A stretch of 64,000 nt of DNA, from assembly GCF_900114915.1 (NCBI RefSeq), contig NZ_FOUS01000004.1, positions 1 through 64,000 on the forward strand. Reading direction: 5' to 3'. This document shows, piece by piece, positions 44,920 through 52,361 of this stretch (position 1 is the stretch's first letter; every line of letters begins with the position of its first letter). The position numbers and the translations under genes were made by a program. The notes under the pieces are model-generated. The model did no database searches. It saw only the letters and a list, made by a program, of their open reading frames with translations, and had not been told where the DNA came from. The stretch comes from Bradyrhizobium sp. Rc3b. GTDB lineage: Bacteria > Pseudomonadota > Alphaproteobacteria > Rhizobiales > Xanthobacteraceae.

Positions 44920-45168
44920 ATGCAAGAAATGTCCCGTTCTGGTACTGCCGGAGAACTCCGGCTCGATGCGCTGATCGCCGATTTGTGGTGGCGCGTTCGG
45001 CTGTTGAATACCGACATTCTCGAGGAGGAAGCCAAAGCCGGGGTGTTTGACGTGCAGCAGCCGACCTATCCGCTGCTTGCACTCAACCTCCGAGCGCGGC
45101 GCGACAATCTGGTCTCCACGATCGGCGTGCTCGAGCAGCGTGCGAAGTCGGTGTCGGAAGCGGCTTGA
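44920..45168 (+). CDS. Small hypothetical protein (82 aa) behind a sigma-54 promoter
   Basis: 82 residues: MQEMSRSGTAGELRLDALIA then DLWWRVRLLNTDILEEEAKA, a proline kink DVQQPTYPLLALNLRARRDN and a helical end LVSTIGVLEQRAKSVSEAA. Predicted all-helical, cytosolic, possibly dimeric. A GAGG site stands seven bases before the ATG; an in-frame upstream TTG is less likely. No family recognised. Probably expressed under RpoN control, hence with nitrogen status or another enhancer-binding regulator. Confidence 0.65.
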   Translation: MQEMSRSGTAGELRLDALIADLWWRVRLLNTDILEEEAKAGVFDVQQPTYPLLALNLRARRDNLVSTIGVLEQRAKSVSEAA

Positions 45169-45302
45169 GAGCGGCCACCAATTGATGGCGGCGATCGATC
45201 GCGACGGCATCAGCCGGGCGATCGACACCTCCTCGCCATCGTAATGATGGGGCGAAGTGCTTCCGCCGTTCTCCGCCGCAAGCTCATCGCGACGGCCGTG
45301 CT

Positions 45303-45401
45303 AAAGCGCGATGAGATTAGGATGAAACATCATCGCGCTTCAGTTTATTGTTTGAGCATGATCTTTTTGGAAAACCGCTGCACACTTTTCCGGATCATGA
45401 T
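45303..45401. repeat. Two-hairpin dispersed repeat, copy 2
   Basis: Second copy of the element at 29467-29566, same orientation: AAAGCGCGATGAGATTAGGA start and CCGGATCATGAT end. It abuts the TAG stop of the convergent cupin gene (45402-45404). The preceding stretch from 45169 holds nothing else recognisable. Confidence 0.9.
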
Positions 45402-46076
45402 CTAGAATTCGCACACGTCAGGATGCAATAGCGGTCCCCGCTTGATCCAAACGCGGGCGCCCTCCGCGCCAACCTGCGCATGCAGATTCACGCCCGCCGG
45501 CAGACGCCCCCAATCCTGCGGGCTCATCGCCTCGCCGTCGACCGTGAGGCCGCCCGACACCAACAGAAACTCCAAGCCGCCCGAATTCTCCACTATGACG
45601 GTCGCGGTCGCCCGCCAGTCCTCCAGCAGAACCGTTTCATGGCCATCATCGAACAACACTGTTGCGGCGCTTGCGCCGGGGCGCGGCTCCGCGGGCTGAC
45701 CTTCGCCCGGCAGGCGGACGGTCTGCGCCCTGTCGTCAGCGCGGAACTGCCATAGCCGCACGAAGATCGTGCAGCCGCCCTGTGATGCGGGTGCATGCGA
45801 GGTGCCCGGCGGATTGCGCACATAGGTCCCGGTTGGATAATCGCCCTCGTCGTCCTGGAAGACGCCTTCCAGCACCAGAAACTCCTCCCCGCCGCTATGC
45901 ACATGGCGCGCAAAGGCGCTGCCGGGCGCATAGCGGACGATCGAGGTGGCGCGCGCCTTCTCCTCGCCGATCCGAAACAGCATGCGGCGGTCGACGCCGG
46001 GCGCCGGACTCGGGATCCAGTCCTCCTGCGAGGCGTGGGCGATGACAGGGCGAGAAAGGTCGTCATTGATGCGCAT
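45402..46076 (-). CDS. Cupin protein (ChrR-like double cupin)
   Basis: 224 residues with two cupin modules. The first has the metal motif FARHVHSGGEEFLVLEG and YVRNPPGTSHAP, resembling the cupin of anti-sigma factor ChrR; no N-terminal zinc anti-sigma domain is present. The second (LEFLLVSGGLTVDGEAMSPQ, LPAGVNLHAQ) is degenerate. Metal-dependent dioxygenase or sensing role is possible. It begins two bases after the SDR gene and belongs to the same minus-strand operon. Confidence 0.82.
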   Translation of the reverse strand: MRINDDLSRPVIAHASQEDWIPSPAPGVDRRMLFRIGEEKARATSIVRYAPGSAFARHVHSGGEEFLVLEGVFQDDEGDYPTGTYVRNPPGTSHAPASQGGCTIFVRLWQFRADDRAQTVRLPGEGQPAEPRPGASAATVLFDDGHETVLLEDWRATATVIVENSGGLEFLLVSGGLTVDGEAMSPQDWGRLPAGVNLHAQVGAEGARVWIKRGPLLHPDVCEF

Positions 46077-46078
46077 GA

Positions 46079-46822
46079 TCAGATCTCCGCAAATCCGCCG
46101 TCGACATTGATCTCGGCTCCAAGCAGGTAGCGCGAATCGTCGCCGGCCAGGAATGTCACCGCCGCCGCGATCTCCTCCGGTTTACCCATGCGGCCGGCTG
46201 GAACCTTGGAGCCGACCTTATCAGCATAAGCCCTGAACTCCTCTTCGGTCTGCCCGGGTGCGCGATGGATCGGCGTGTCGATCGGACCTGGGCTGACTGC
46301 ATTGACGCGGATTTTTCGGGCGACAAGCTCCGCCGCCAACACGCGTGTGAAGGACCGTACGGCCGCTTTAGAGGCAGACAAGACCGCCCGGCCCGGCGTG
46401 CCGACCTGACCCAGCCATGAGGTGTTGAGAATGATCGAGCCGCCATCGGCCATGATCGGAAGCACTGCTTGGACCGTGAAGAATACGCCCTTCACATTGA
46501 TGTCCATCAGGCGGTCGAAGCTCTCTTCGTCGGTCGTTTCAATCGGCGTTCCATAGGCGACGCCGGCATTGGCGAAGAGGATGTCGAGCTTGCCGAAGGC
46601 GTGGCCGACGATCTGCACCATCGCCTTCAGATCGGCAAGGGAGCGCACGTCGGCGCTGATCGTGAGCGTATCGCCGCCGACTTCCTGACGCGCGGCCTCC
46701 AGCTTGGCCGCATCAGTGCCGGTGATGGCGATGCGGACGCCCTCAGCGCGAAGCCGCTTGGCCGTGGCAAGGCCGATGCCACTATTGCCGCCGGTGATGA
46801 GCGCGGTCTTTCCGTTCAGCAT
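46079..46822 (-). CDS. SDR family oxidoreductase lacking the catalytic Tyr
   Basis: 247 residues, classical SDR: TALITGGNSGIGLATAKRLR, ILFANAGVAYGTP, IRVNAVSPGPIDTPIHRAPG and INVDGGFAEI at the end. At the active site the expected YxASK reads VLSASKAAVRSF, so the catalytic Tyr is replaced by Leu, while Lys is kept; the Ser position reads NTSWLGQVG. It may be inactive as a dehydrogenase or act differently. ATG at 46820-46822. In operon with cupin and probably the PfpI-type gene. Confidence 0.87.
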   Translation of the reverse strand: MLNGKTALITGGNSGIGLATAKRLRAEGVRIAITGTDAAKLEAARQEVGGDTLTISADVRSLADLKAMVQIVGHAFGKLDILFANAGVAYGTPIETTDEESFDRLMDINVKGVFFTVQAVLPIMADGGSIILNTSWLGQVGTPGRAVLSASKAAVRSFTRVLAAELVARKIRVNAVSPGPIDTPIHRAPGQTEEEFRAYADKVGSKVPAGRMGKPEEIAAAVTFLAGDDSRYLLGAEINVDGGFAEI

Positions 46823-46844
46823 GTGATGGTCTCCTGTGCATCGA

Positions 46845-46988
46845 TCAATCGGGCGAGGACCTGCGCCCGCCAAAGCGATCTCTCGCCTCAAGCAGATGGA
46901 AGTCGATGCCGGCCGCATCGAGCAGACGCGCGGCGTAAAGGCCGGCAAGACCGCCGCCCACAATGGCTACCTTGGTTCGCATGCTCAT
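46845..46988 (-). pseudogene. Truncated flavin amine oxidase, N-terminal 47 residues
   Basis: Encodes RTKVAIVGGGLAGLYAARLL then LEARDRFGGR, the FAD-binding start of a flavin monoamine oxidase, but stops (RRSSPD*) directly before the SDR gene. A complete family member needs ~400 residues. The body was evidently deleted, joining the first 40 codons to the SDR upstream region. Start ATG 46986-46988. Confidence 0.75.
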
Positions 46989-47070
46989 TTTTCGCAACTC
47001 GTGCGCCAGTCCACGTGTGTCGCTGTGACGATCATGTTGAAGGGTGCTCCCGAGAGCACCCTTCGATGAT

Positions 47071-47769
47071 TCAGGCGAGGCGGTTCGCGAGAGCTTCCGC
47101 AAGCGGCACGGCGGAGGCGGGGCTCTGACCTGTCATCAGCACGCCATCGACGACCACGTTCGGCTCCCAATTGGCCTTGCTCTGATATTTGGCTCCGCGA
47201 TTCCTGAGCTCGTCCTCGAGCGAGAACAGAAGATGGTGCAACAACTCGATTTCGGTGTCTTCCGCGTTCTTGAAGCCGGTCAGGTTCAGGCCGTTGACGA
47301 GATATTGGCCGTCGTCCTTCTTGACGTCGCGCAGGATAGCGGGCGCGTGGCAGACCATCGCGATGGGACGCTGCGCGTTGTGGAAGTCACGGATCAGCTT
47401 GATCGCGTAGGAATCCGACGCGAGATCCCAGAGCAGGCCATAGCCACCGGGGAAGAACACGGCATCGTACGTGCGGTAGTCGATATTGCGCAGCTTCCGG
47501 GTGTTGCGGGCAGCGAACATTGCGACCGGATCAGCGAGGAAGCGCTCGGTATATTCGGTGGTGAACGGCGACTTCATGCTGAGGAGGTCGATCGGCGCTT
47601 CGCCGCCCCGTGGGGAAGCAAAGACGACCTCAAAGCCGGCCTTGGTGAGGATGTAATAGGGGGCCGCCAGTTCGTGGAACCAGGTGCCCGTCTGCTTGCC
47701 GCTGATCCCCATCTCGTCGACCGACGACATGATGAGGAGGATGCGCTTTTGTCGGTTGCCAGTGCTCAT
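47071..47769 (-). CDS. DJ-1/PfpI family protein (Hsp31-like)
   Basis: 232 residues, class I glutamine amidotransferase-like fold. The nucleophile Cys is in IAMVCHAPAILRD, with the preceding GGYGLLWDLASD and conserved acid in SPRGGEAPIDLLSM. This subgroup includes Hsp31/glyoxalase III and stress-induced deglycase-like proteins. Divergent from a TetR gene with two palindromic operators between, so it is probably the main regulated gene. ATG at 47767-47769. Confidence 0.87.
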   Translation of the reverse strand: MSTGNRQKRILLIMSSVDEMGISGKQTGTWFHELAAPYYILTKAGFEVVFASPRGGEAPIDLLSMKSPFTTEYTERFLADPVAMFAARNTRKLRNIDYRTYDAVFFPGGYGLLWDLASDSYAIKLIRDFHNAQRPIAMVCHAPAILRDVKKDDGQYLVNGLNLTGFKNAEDTEIELLHHLLFSLEDELRNRGAKYQSKANWEPNVVVDGVLMTGQSPASAVPLAEALANRLA

Positions 47770-47802
47770 AAATTTTCCTTCAGGTGATCAGAGCTTTGCG
47801 GA

Positions 47803-47826
47803 TATCTACCTGTCGACAGGTAGATA
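47803..47826. promoter_or_regulatory. TetR operator 1 (24-bp perfect palindrome)
   Basis: Core CTACCTGTCGACAGGTAG extended by TAT/ATA on both sides, a perfect 24-bp palindrome. It lies 34 bases upstream of the PfpI-type ATG in the divergent gap. Confidence 0.85.
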
Positions 47827-47867
47827 ATGATGGCGCACATACAGCTTGTCAGGCGCGATAGCAAGAT

Positions 47868-47885
47868 CTACCTGTTAACAGGTAG
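47868..47885. promoter_or_regulatory. TetR operator 2 (18-bp perfect palindrome)
   Basis: CTACCTGTTAACAGGTAG, identical to operator 1 except for the central four bases (TTAA-type versus TCGA-type). Centre-to-centre distance from operator 1 is 62 bases, about six helical turns. It lies 27 bases before the tetR ATG. Confidence 0.85.
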
Positions 47886-47912
47886 GTGAACGACTTGGCA
47901 GACTGGAAGGCT

Positions 47913-48416
47913 ATGACCGACACGGTGGAAGCAATCATGGACGCGACGGAGCGTCGAATCCGGGAGGCTGGCTATAGCGGCTTCAGTTTTCGAGAGGTCG
48001 CCGCCGACGTCGGGGTGAAGAGCGCGAGCATCTACTATCATTTCCCGACCAAGAGCGCACTGGCGGCCGCTGTGGCTCGACGTTACAACCAACGCGTGGT
48101 CGCGGCCGCCGATGCCGGGGTCGCCGCCGGACAGAATGTGGTCCAGGCCTGGCGGGCGGTGTTTCGCAGCGCCCTCGATGATGGCGCCAAGATGTGCCTC
48201 TGCGGATCGCTCGGCGCTACCGTCCCCGACCTGGCGCCGGACGTGGCCCATGAGGTACGGCAGTTTTTCCAGGCGGGCATCGCCAGCCTCGTCGCCGGCG
48301 GCCTCACCGAACAGCGTGCGACCCAGGTGCTCGCGACGCTCGAAGGCGCGATCCTGATGGCCAGCGCACAGGGCGATCCGACCCTCTTCGACCGCGCAAC
48401 CGAAGCGCTCGGTTGA
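47913..48416 (+). CDS. TetR/AcrR family transcriptional regulator
   Basis: 167 residues. HTH: AIMDATERRIREAGYSGFSF, REVAADVGVKSASIYYHFPT. The effector domain has KMCLCGSLGATVPDLAPDVA, two Cys close together (CLC) that could be redox- or electrophile-sensitive, as in some regulators of detoxification genes. A GTG at 47886 would add nine residues but lies at the edge of operator 2; ATG 47913 with GGAAGG upstream is preferred. Regulates itself and the divergent minus-strand operon (inferred). Confidence 0.87.
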   Translation: MTDTVEAIMDATERRIREAGYSGFSFREVAADVGVKSASIYYHFPTKSALAAAVARRYNQRVVAAADAGVAAGQNVVQAWRAVFRSALDDGAKMCLCGSLGATVPDLAPDVAHEVRQFFQAGIASLVAGGLTEQRATQVLATLEGAILMASAQGDPTLFDRATEALG

Positions 48417-48479
48417 GGCGGAGTCGCGCCGACATCGAGGAGGGGAAGCTCCATAGCGGCCTCCGATAAGGATTCGCGC

Positions 48480-48610
48480 TTCACCGGAAACGTCAGCGAC
48501 TTCGCCAGCCTCACCCGGTCGACCGAGCGCCGGCAGCCGGTCTCTTTGAAGAAATGAAAAGGTGGCTCTTCACGGTGCTGACGGACACACCCAGCGTATT
48601 GCAGCAGCGT
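48480..48610 (-). pseudogene. Remnant of a LuxR-type HTH C terminus, frameshifted
   Basis: On the minus strand, LGVSVSTVKSHLF (recognition helix of LuxR/GerE HTH) continues after a frame change as FFKETGCRRSVDRVRLAKSL, the usual end of that domain. The frames meet near 48555. Upstream sequence no longer resembles a sensor domain. It is a decayed regulator; the remainder of 48417-48799 holds nothing else recognisable. Confidence 0.5.
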
Positions 48611-48799
48611 GGCACTCGCTGCGGGCTGGCGTTGAAGTCGCGGCGGCTACTCTCGTGCCTCTTCCTCCGATCGAACGACGCACGGTCGCCAGCAGGAGCG
48701 ATGATCATCGCGTGACCGGTGACACATATCTTCCTCGCGGGTCGATCTAGCTTGCGGTCAGGTGGTTCGCAGTGATCCACCGGGAAGAGGACAAGACTT

Positions 48800-48979
48800 A
48801 TGCGCAATACCATCCTTGTGGCCTTCGCAGCGATCACCTTGGCAAGCTTGGTGACACCCGCGAGCGCGCTGACCATCGTCCGCGATCATCGCGACCCGCC
48901 CATCGTGCGCGACCATCGCAATCAGACCATCGTCAGGGACCACCGCACGCAACCCGAGGTCCGCGATCATCGCCACTAA
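48800..48979 (+). CDS. Secreted VRDHR-repeat peptide (59 aa)
   Basis: 59 residues: signal peptide MRNTILVAFAAITLASLVTP-ASA, then four near-identical nine-residue units IVRDHRDPP, IVRDHRNQT, IVRDHRTQP, EVRDHRH. GAGGAC stands nine bases upstream of the ATG. The mature part is ~36 residues, rich in Arg, Asp and His, so it could bind metal ions or polyanions. No homologous family known to me. It stands alone between a decayed regulator and the nitrobindin-like gene. Confidence 0.65.
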   Translation: MRNTILVAFAAITLASLVTPASALTIVRDHRDPPIVRDHRNQTIVRDHRTQPEVRDHRH

Positions 48980-49152
48980 ACGTCCCGGCGGCGGAGCCGA
49001 ATCGAACGGGTTCGGCTTCGTCGTCTTGTCGAAAAGCCCGACAATCGTCCCGCGCACAACGCCGGTGTCCATTCGCGATTGTGAGGCCTGAGCACGCGCC
49101 AGCTTCCCGCTGCCATGCTATTGCTGCCTCCGCAACTTCCCGCGAGGCCGCC

Positions 49153-49827
49153 ATGCTCCCCATTCCCGCCGATATCTTCACCGAGCCCGAGGACGTCTCG
49201 CCCGACGGCCTCGCCAATCTCGGCCCGCTCCGCCGTCTCGCAGGGCATTGGCAGGCGGACAAGGGCATCGACATCAATCCGAAGGCGGAGGGGCCGGAGC
49301 GGCGGACCTTCATCGAGCGCATCCGCATGGATCCGATCGATCCGCAGGCCAACGGGCCGCAGCTGTTGTACGGGCTGCGCTATCACATCCACATCAACAC
49401 GCCCGAGGAAGACATCACCTTCCACGACCAGGTCGGCTATTGGCTGTGGGAGCCCGCGACCGGCCTGATCATGCAGACGCTGGCGATTCCGCGCGGGCAG
49501 GTGCTGCTGGCCTCGGGCAAGGCCGGGCCCGACGACAAGACGATCTCGGTCACCGCAAAGCGCGGCGACACCGCCTACGGGATCTGCTCGACCGACTTTC
49601 TGGAACAGGCCTTCCGCACCGACTCCTATCGCTGCGACATCACCTTCAACGACGACGGCAGCTGGACCTATCTGATCCAGACCGAGTTGTTCGTCCGCGG
49701 CGCGCCGTTCGACCATCGCGACACCAACACGCTGCAGCTCGTCGCGCCACCACAGCTCAATCCGCTCGCGGTGATCGTCAACGAACGCGCCAGGAGCGAT
49801 GAGAAGGGCGATGGGTCGGCAGTGTGA
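49153..49827 (+). CDS. Nitrobindin-like heme-binding beta-barrel protein
   Basis: 224 residues. LGPLRRLAGHWQADKGIDIN is the start motif of the FABP-like beta-barrel (nitrobindin/THAP4-like) family; HDQVGYWLWEPATGLIMQTL and IPRGQVLLASGKAGPDD follow. The C-terminal His ligand of true nitrobindins may be in APFDHRDTNTLQLV. It could bind heme or a lipid-like ligand. ATG at 49153; 21 bases before the RibD-C gene, likely the same operon. Confidence 0.78.
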   Translation: MLPIPADIFTEPEDVSPDGLANLGPLRRLAGHWQADKGIDINPKAEGPERRTFIERIRMDPIDPQANGPQLLYGLRYHIHINTPEEDITFHDQVGYWLWEPATGLIMQTLAIPRGQVLLASGKAGPDDKTISVTAKRGDTAYGICSTDFLEQAFRTDSYRCDITFNDDGSWTYLIQTELFVRGAPFDHRDTNTLQLVAPPQLNPLAVIVNERARSDEKGDGSAV

Positions 49828-49848
49828 AGCGCGGCGTCGGAGAATCGC

Positions 49849-50556
49849 ATGAAGCCCTATGTCATCTGTCTGATGCACTCCAGCCTCGACGGCCGCACGC
49901 ATCCCAGCCGCTGGCGCCCGAAGGGGGCGGGCACGGATTGGTTCGAGAAGATCCATGACGAGCTCGGCGGCGATGCCTGGGTGATTGGCCGCGTTACCGG
50001 CTCGGAGTTCGCCAAGGGCCAGCCCTATCCCGCGACGAATGCGAAGCTGCCGCGTGAAAACTGGTTCGCGCGGCGTGATGCGAAAACCTATGGAATCGTT
50101 CTCGATGCGCAGGGCAAGATCGGCTGGGGCCGCTCGGACATCGGCGGTGATCCGATCGTCGTCGTGCTGACCGAGAGCGTGCCGGATTCGCATCTCGCCG
50201 GCCTGCGCGGCGAGGGCGTATCCTACATCTTTGCCGGCAAGTCCGAGCTCGATCTGGCGCTGGCGTTGGATATTCTCAGCCGCGAGTTGGGGGTGAAGCG
50301 GCTGCTGGTGGAGGGCGGCGGCGTCGCCAATGGCGCGTTCCTGCGTGCCGGTCTGATCGACGAGTTCAACCTGATTCTCAGCCCAGCGATCGATGGCGCA
50401 GAGGGCGCGCCCTTCGTGTTCTCTTCGACCGAGGCGGACAGCGACAAGCGCGCACCGATCACGGCGATGACGCTGGAGAGTACGCGCCAGCTCGGCGACG
50501 GTGTCCTGTTGCTGCGCTATCTGATCACGAACGATCCGCAAGCCGCGAGCCGGTAA
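49849..50556 (+). CDS. RibD C-terminal domain / dihydrofolate reductase-like protein
   Basis: 235 residues, DHFR-like fold of the RibD reductase family: YVICLMHSSLDGRTHPSRW, WVIGRVTGSEFAKG and KRLLVEGGGVANGAFLRAGL with IDEFNLILSPAIDG. Lacks the RibD deaminase domain, so it is a stand-alone NADPH-dependent reductase of unknown substrate rather than the riboflavin enzyme. Followed after nine bases by the amine oxidase gene. Confidence 0.87.
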   Translation: MKPYVICLMHSSLDGRTHPSRWRPKGAGTDWFEKIHDELGGDAWVIGRVTGSEFAKGQPYPATNAKLPRENWFARRDAKTYGIVLDAQGKIGWGRSDIGGDPIVVVLTESVPDSHLAGLRGEGVSYIFAGKSELDLALALDILSRELGVKRLLVEGGGVANGAFLRAGLIDEFNLILSPAIDGAEGAPFVFSSTEADSDKRAPITAMTLESTRQLGDGVLLLRYLITNDPQAASR

Positions 50557-50565
50557 CGCGCGGCC

Positions 50566-51840
50566 ATGCCCGAGACAACAGAGCATATCGTCATCGTCGG
50601 CGCCGGCGCGGCCGGCCTGATGGCGGCGCGTGAGCTGGCGCGGGCCGGCCGCAAGGTGACGGTGCTGGAGGCGCGCGAGCGCTGCGGCGGCCGCATCCTT
50701 CCGCTGCCGGTCTCGGAGTTCGGCTACCCCGCCGCGGGCGGCGCCGAATTTGTCCATGGCGAGGCGCCGGTCACGCGCGGATTGCTGCGCGAGGCCGGAC
50801 TGTCCCTTCACGAGATCGCAGGCGAGCAGTGGAGCTTTGACGGCACGGCGCTCTTGCGCGAGGAGCGCGACGATCCGCACGAGGCGAAGCTTCAGGCCGT
50901 GCTGAAGGACTTGAAGGACGATCTCTCCGTCGCCGAATTCCTGCGCCGGCATTTCGCCGGGGACGACTATGCGCCGATGCGCCAATCGATCGAACGGATG
51001 GTCGAGGGCTATGACGCGGCCGACCCCGAGCGCGCCTCGACGCTGGCGCTGCGCGAGGAATGGATGGATGGCGGACACGCGCCGCAGGCGCGCATCGATG
51101 GCGGCTATGGCGCGCTGATCGACTTTCTGGCCGCCGATTGCCGCAAGTCTGGCGTGACCATCCATCTCGGCGCCGTAGTGTCGGCGATCGAGGAGGACGG
51201 TGACACGGCGGCGGTTCGCTGCGGCGGCGGCGATGTACACGCCTGCGATCGCGTGATCCTGACCGTGCCGCTGCCGCTGCTGCGCGAGATGGCTCTGCCG
51301 GCGAGCGCGCGCGAGAAGCTTGCTGCTGCTGCTGATGACATCGGCTTCGGCAACGTCATCAAGATCCTGCTGCGGTTTGCGCGGCCGTGGTGGCGCGAGC
51401 GGCACGAGGATCTCGCAGCCATGACCTTTCTGCTGTCCGACCGGACTATCCCGGTGTGGTGGACGCAATATCCGAGCGGGCAGGCCGTGCTCACCGGCTG
51501 GTTCGGCGGCCCGCGCACGGCGGAGCTGGAAAGCCTCGGTCCACAAGGACTGATCGCCGCCGGGCTCGATTCGCTCGCTGCCATCTTCAAGTTGCCGCGT
51601 GAGGACGTCGCGCGCGAGCTTGTGGCGGCCACGGCGACCAACTGGGCGCATGATCCCTTTGCCCGCGGCGCCTATTCCTGGGCGACGCCGCGGACGCGCG
51701 CGGCACAAGCGGTCCTCGCGCGTGCCGATGGCCTGGTGCTGTTCTCCGGCGAAGCTCTCTATCGCGGCCGTGACATGGGCACGGTGGAAGCGGCACTGGC
51801 GAGCGGCCAGGAGACGGCAGAGATGATTTTGCGGGGGTAA
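50566..51840 (+). CDS. Flavin monoamine oxidase family protein
   Basis: 424 residues. FAD motif IVIVGAGAAGLMAARELARA, LEARERCGGRILP, the Ala/Gly-rich FVHGEAP loop and a C-terminal LVLFSGEALYRGRDMGTVEA that binds flavin. The aromatic cage near PVWWTQYPSGQAVLTGWFGG fits amine substrates. Oxidises an amine to imine with release of peroxide. Last gene of the 49.1-51.8 kb operon, followed by a good terminator. Confidence 0.9.
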   Translation: MPETTEHIVIVGAGAAGLMAARELARAGRKVTVLEARERCGGRILPLPVSEFGYPAAGGAEFVHGEAPVTRGLLREAGLSLHEIAGEQWSFDGTALLREERDDPHEAKLQAVLKDLKDDLSVAEFLRRHFAGDDYAPMRQSIERMVEGYDAADPERASTLALREEWMDGGHAPQARIDGGYGALIDFLAADCRKSGVTIHLGAVVSAIEEDGDTAAVRCGGGDVHACDRVILTVPLPLLREMALPASAREKLAAAADDIGFGNVIKILLRFARPWWRERHEDLAAMTFLLSDRTIPVWWTQYPSGQAVLTGWFGGPRTAELESLGPQGLIAAGLDSLAAIFKLPREDVARELVAATATNWAHDPFARGAYSWATPRTRAAQAVLARADGLVLFSGEALYRGRDMGTVEAALASGQETAEMILRG

Positions 51841-51843
51841 GAA

Positions 51844-51872
51844 AAAGGCCCGCATCGCGGGCCTTTCCTTTT
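51844..51872. terminator. Bidirectional intrinsic terminator
   Basis: AAAGGCCCGC-ATC-GCGGGCCTTT followed by CCTTTT, and preceded by AAAA on the other strand: a 10-bp stem with 3-base loop between the convergent amine oxidase and His-rich protein genes. Confidence 0.85.
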
Positions 51873-52194
51873 ACCAGCGTCCGCCGCCGAAGCTGAACGT
51901 CACGCCCGGACCGCCGCCGCCGTAATATCCGTACGGCCCGCCGCCGTAATAGCCGTGGTGCCGCGGGTAATAACCGTAGCTCCGGTAGTGCGGACGATAG
52001 TAGCCGTGATGGTGGTGATGATGGCGCCAGTGATGGTGATGGCGGTGGCCATGGTGCCGGTGCTGCGCGCTGATGTCGGTCGACTGGCCGGCTGGCGCGT
52101 TCTGCTTCGCGCCTGAATTATTGGCCGCGTTCGCCGCCGATCCGCCGGCAAGCGCCGCAGCACCGACCGCCATCGCGACAATGAGATACTTCAT
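51871..52194 (-). CDS. Secreted His/Tyr/Gly-rich protein
   Basis: 107 residues. Signal peptide 1-23 (LIVAMAVGAAALAGGSAANA). The mature protein has a His-dense stretch (HRHHGHRHHHHWRHHHHHHG), then repeated GYYxxHY-type units (YYRPHYRSYGYYPRHHGYYG) and a Gly-rich aromatic tail. Such composition suggests periplasmic metal (Ni, Zn, Cu) buffering; low-complexity structure prevents family assignment. ATG at 52192-52194. Confidence 0.75.
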   Translation of the reverse strand: MKYLIVAMAVGAAALAGGSAANAANNSGAKQNAPAGQSTDISAQHRHHGHRHHHHWRHHHHHHGYYRPHYRSYGYYPRHHGYYGGGPYGYYGGGGPGVTFSFGGGRW

Positions 52195-52361
52195 GGTGTC
52201 ATCACTCCAGTTGAATGTCGTGTGACAACAGATGGGCGTCGGCTGCGTTCCGGCCAGTGCGGGCGTCGAAACGACGCAGTATCGCGACGTCCGATTCGCG
52301 CGCGTGAACGCACATCGTGAGATTTATTGTCGCATCATCGGCATTGATCGCATTGCTGCCA

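Noticed and set aside
48880..48979. Repeated GTCCGCGATCATCGC-like units considered as a CRISPR-type array
   Set aside because: Units are 27 bases, in frame, without spacers, and encode the VRDHR peptide repeats.
48976..51855. Minus-strand open frame of 959 codons
   Set aside because: It lies antisense to three convincing genes (nitrobindin-like, RibD-C, amine oxidase); long shadow frames are common in GC-rich DNA, and its sequence has no domain.
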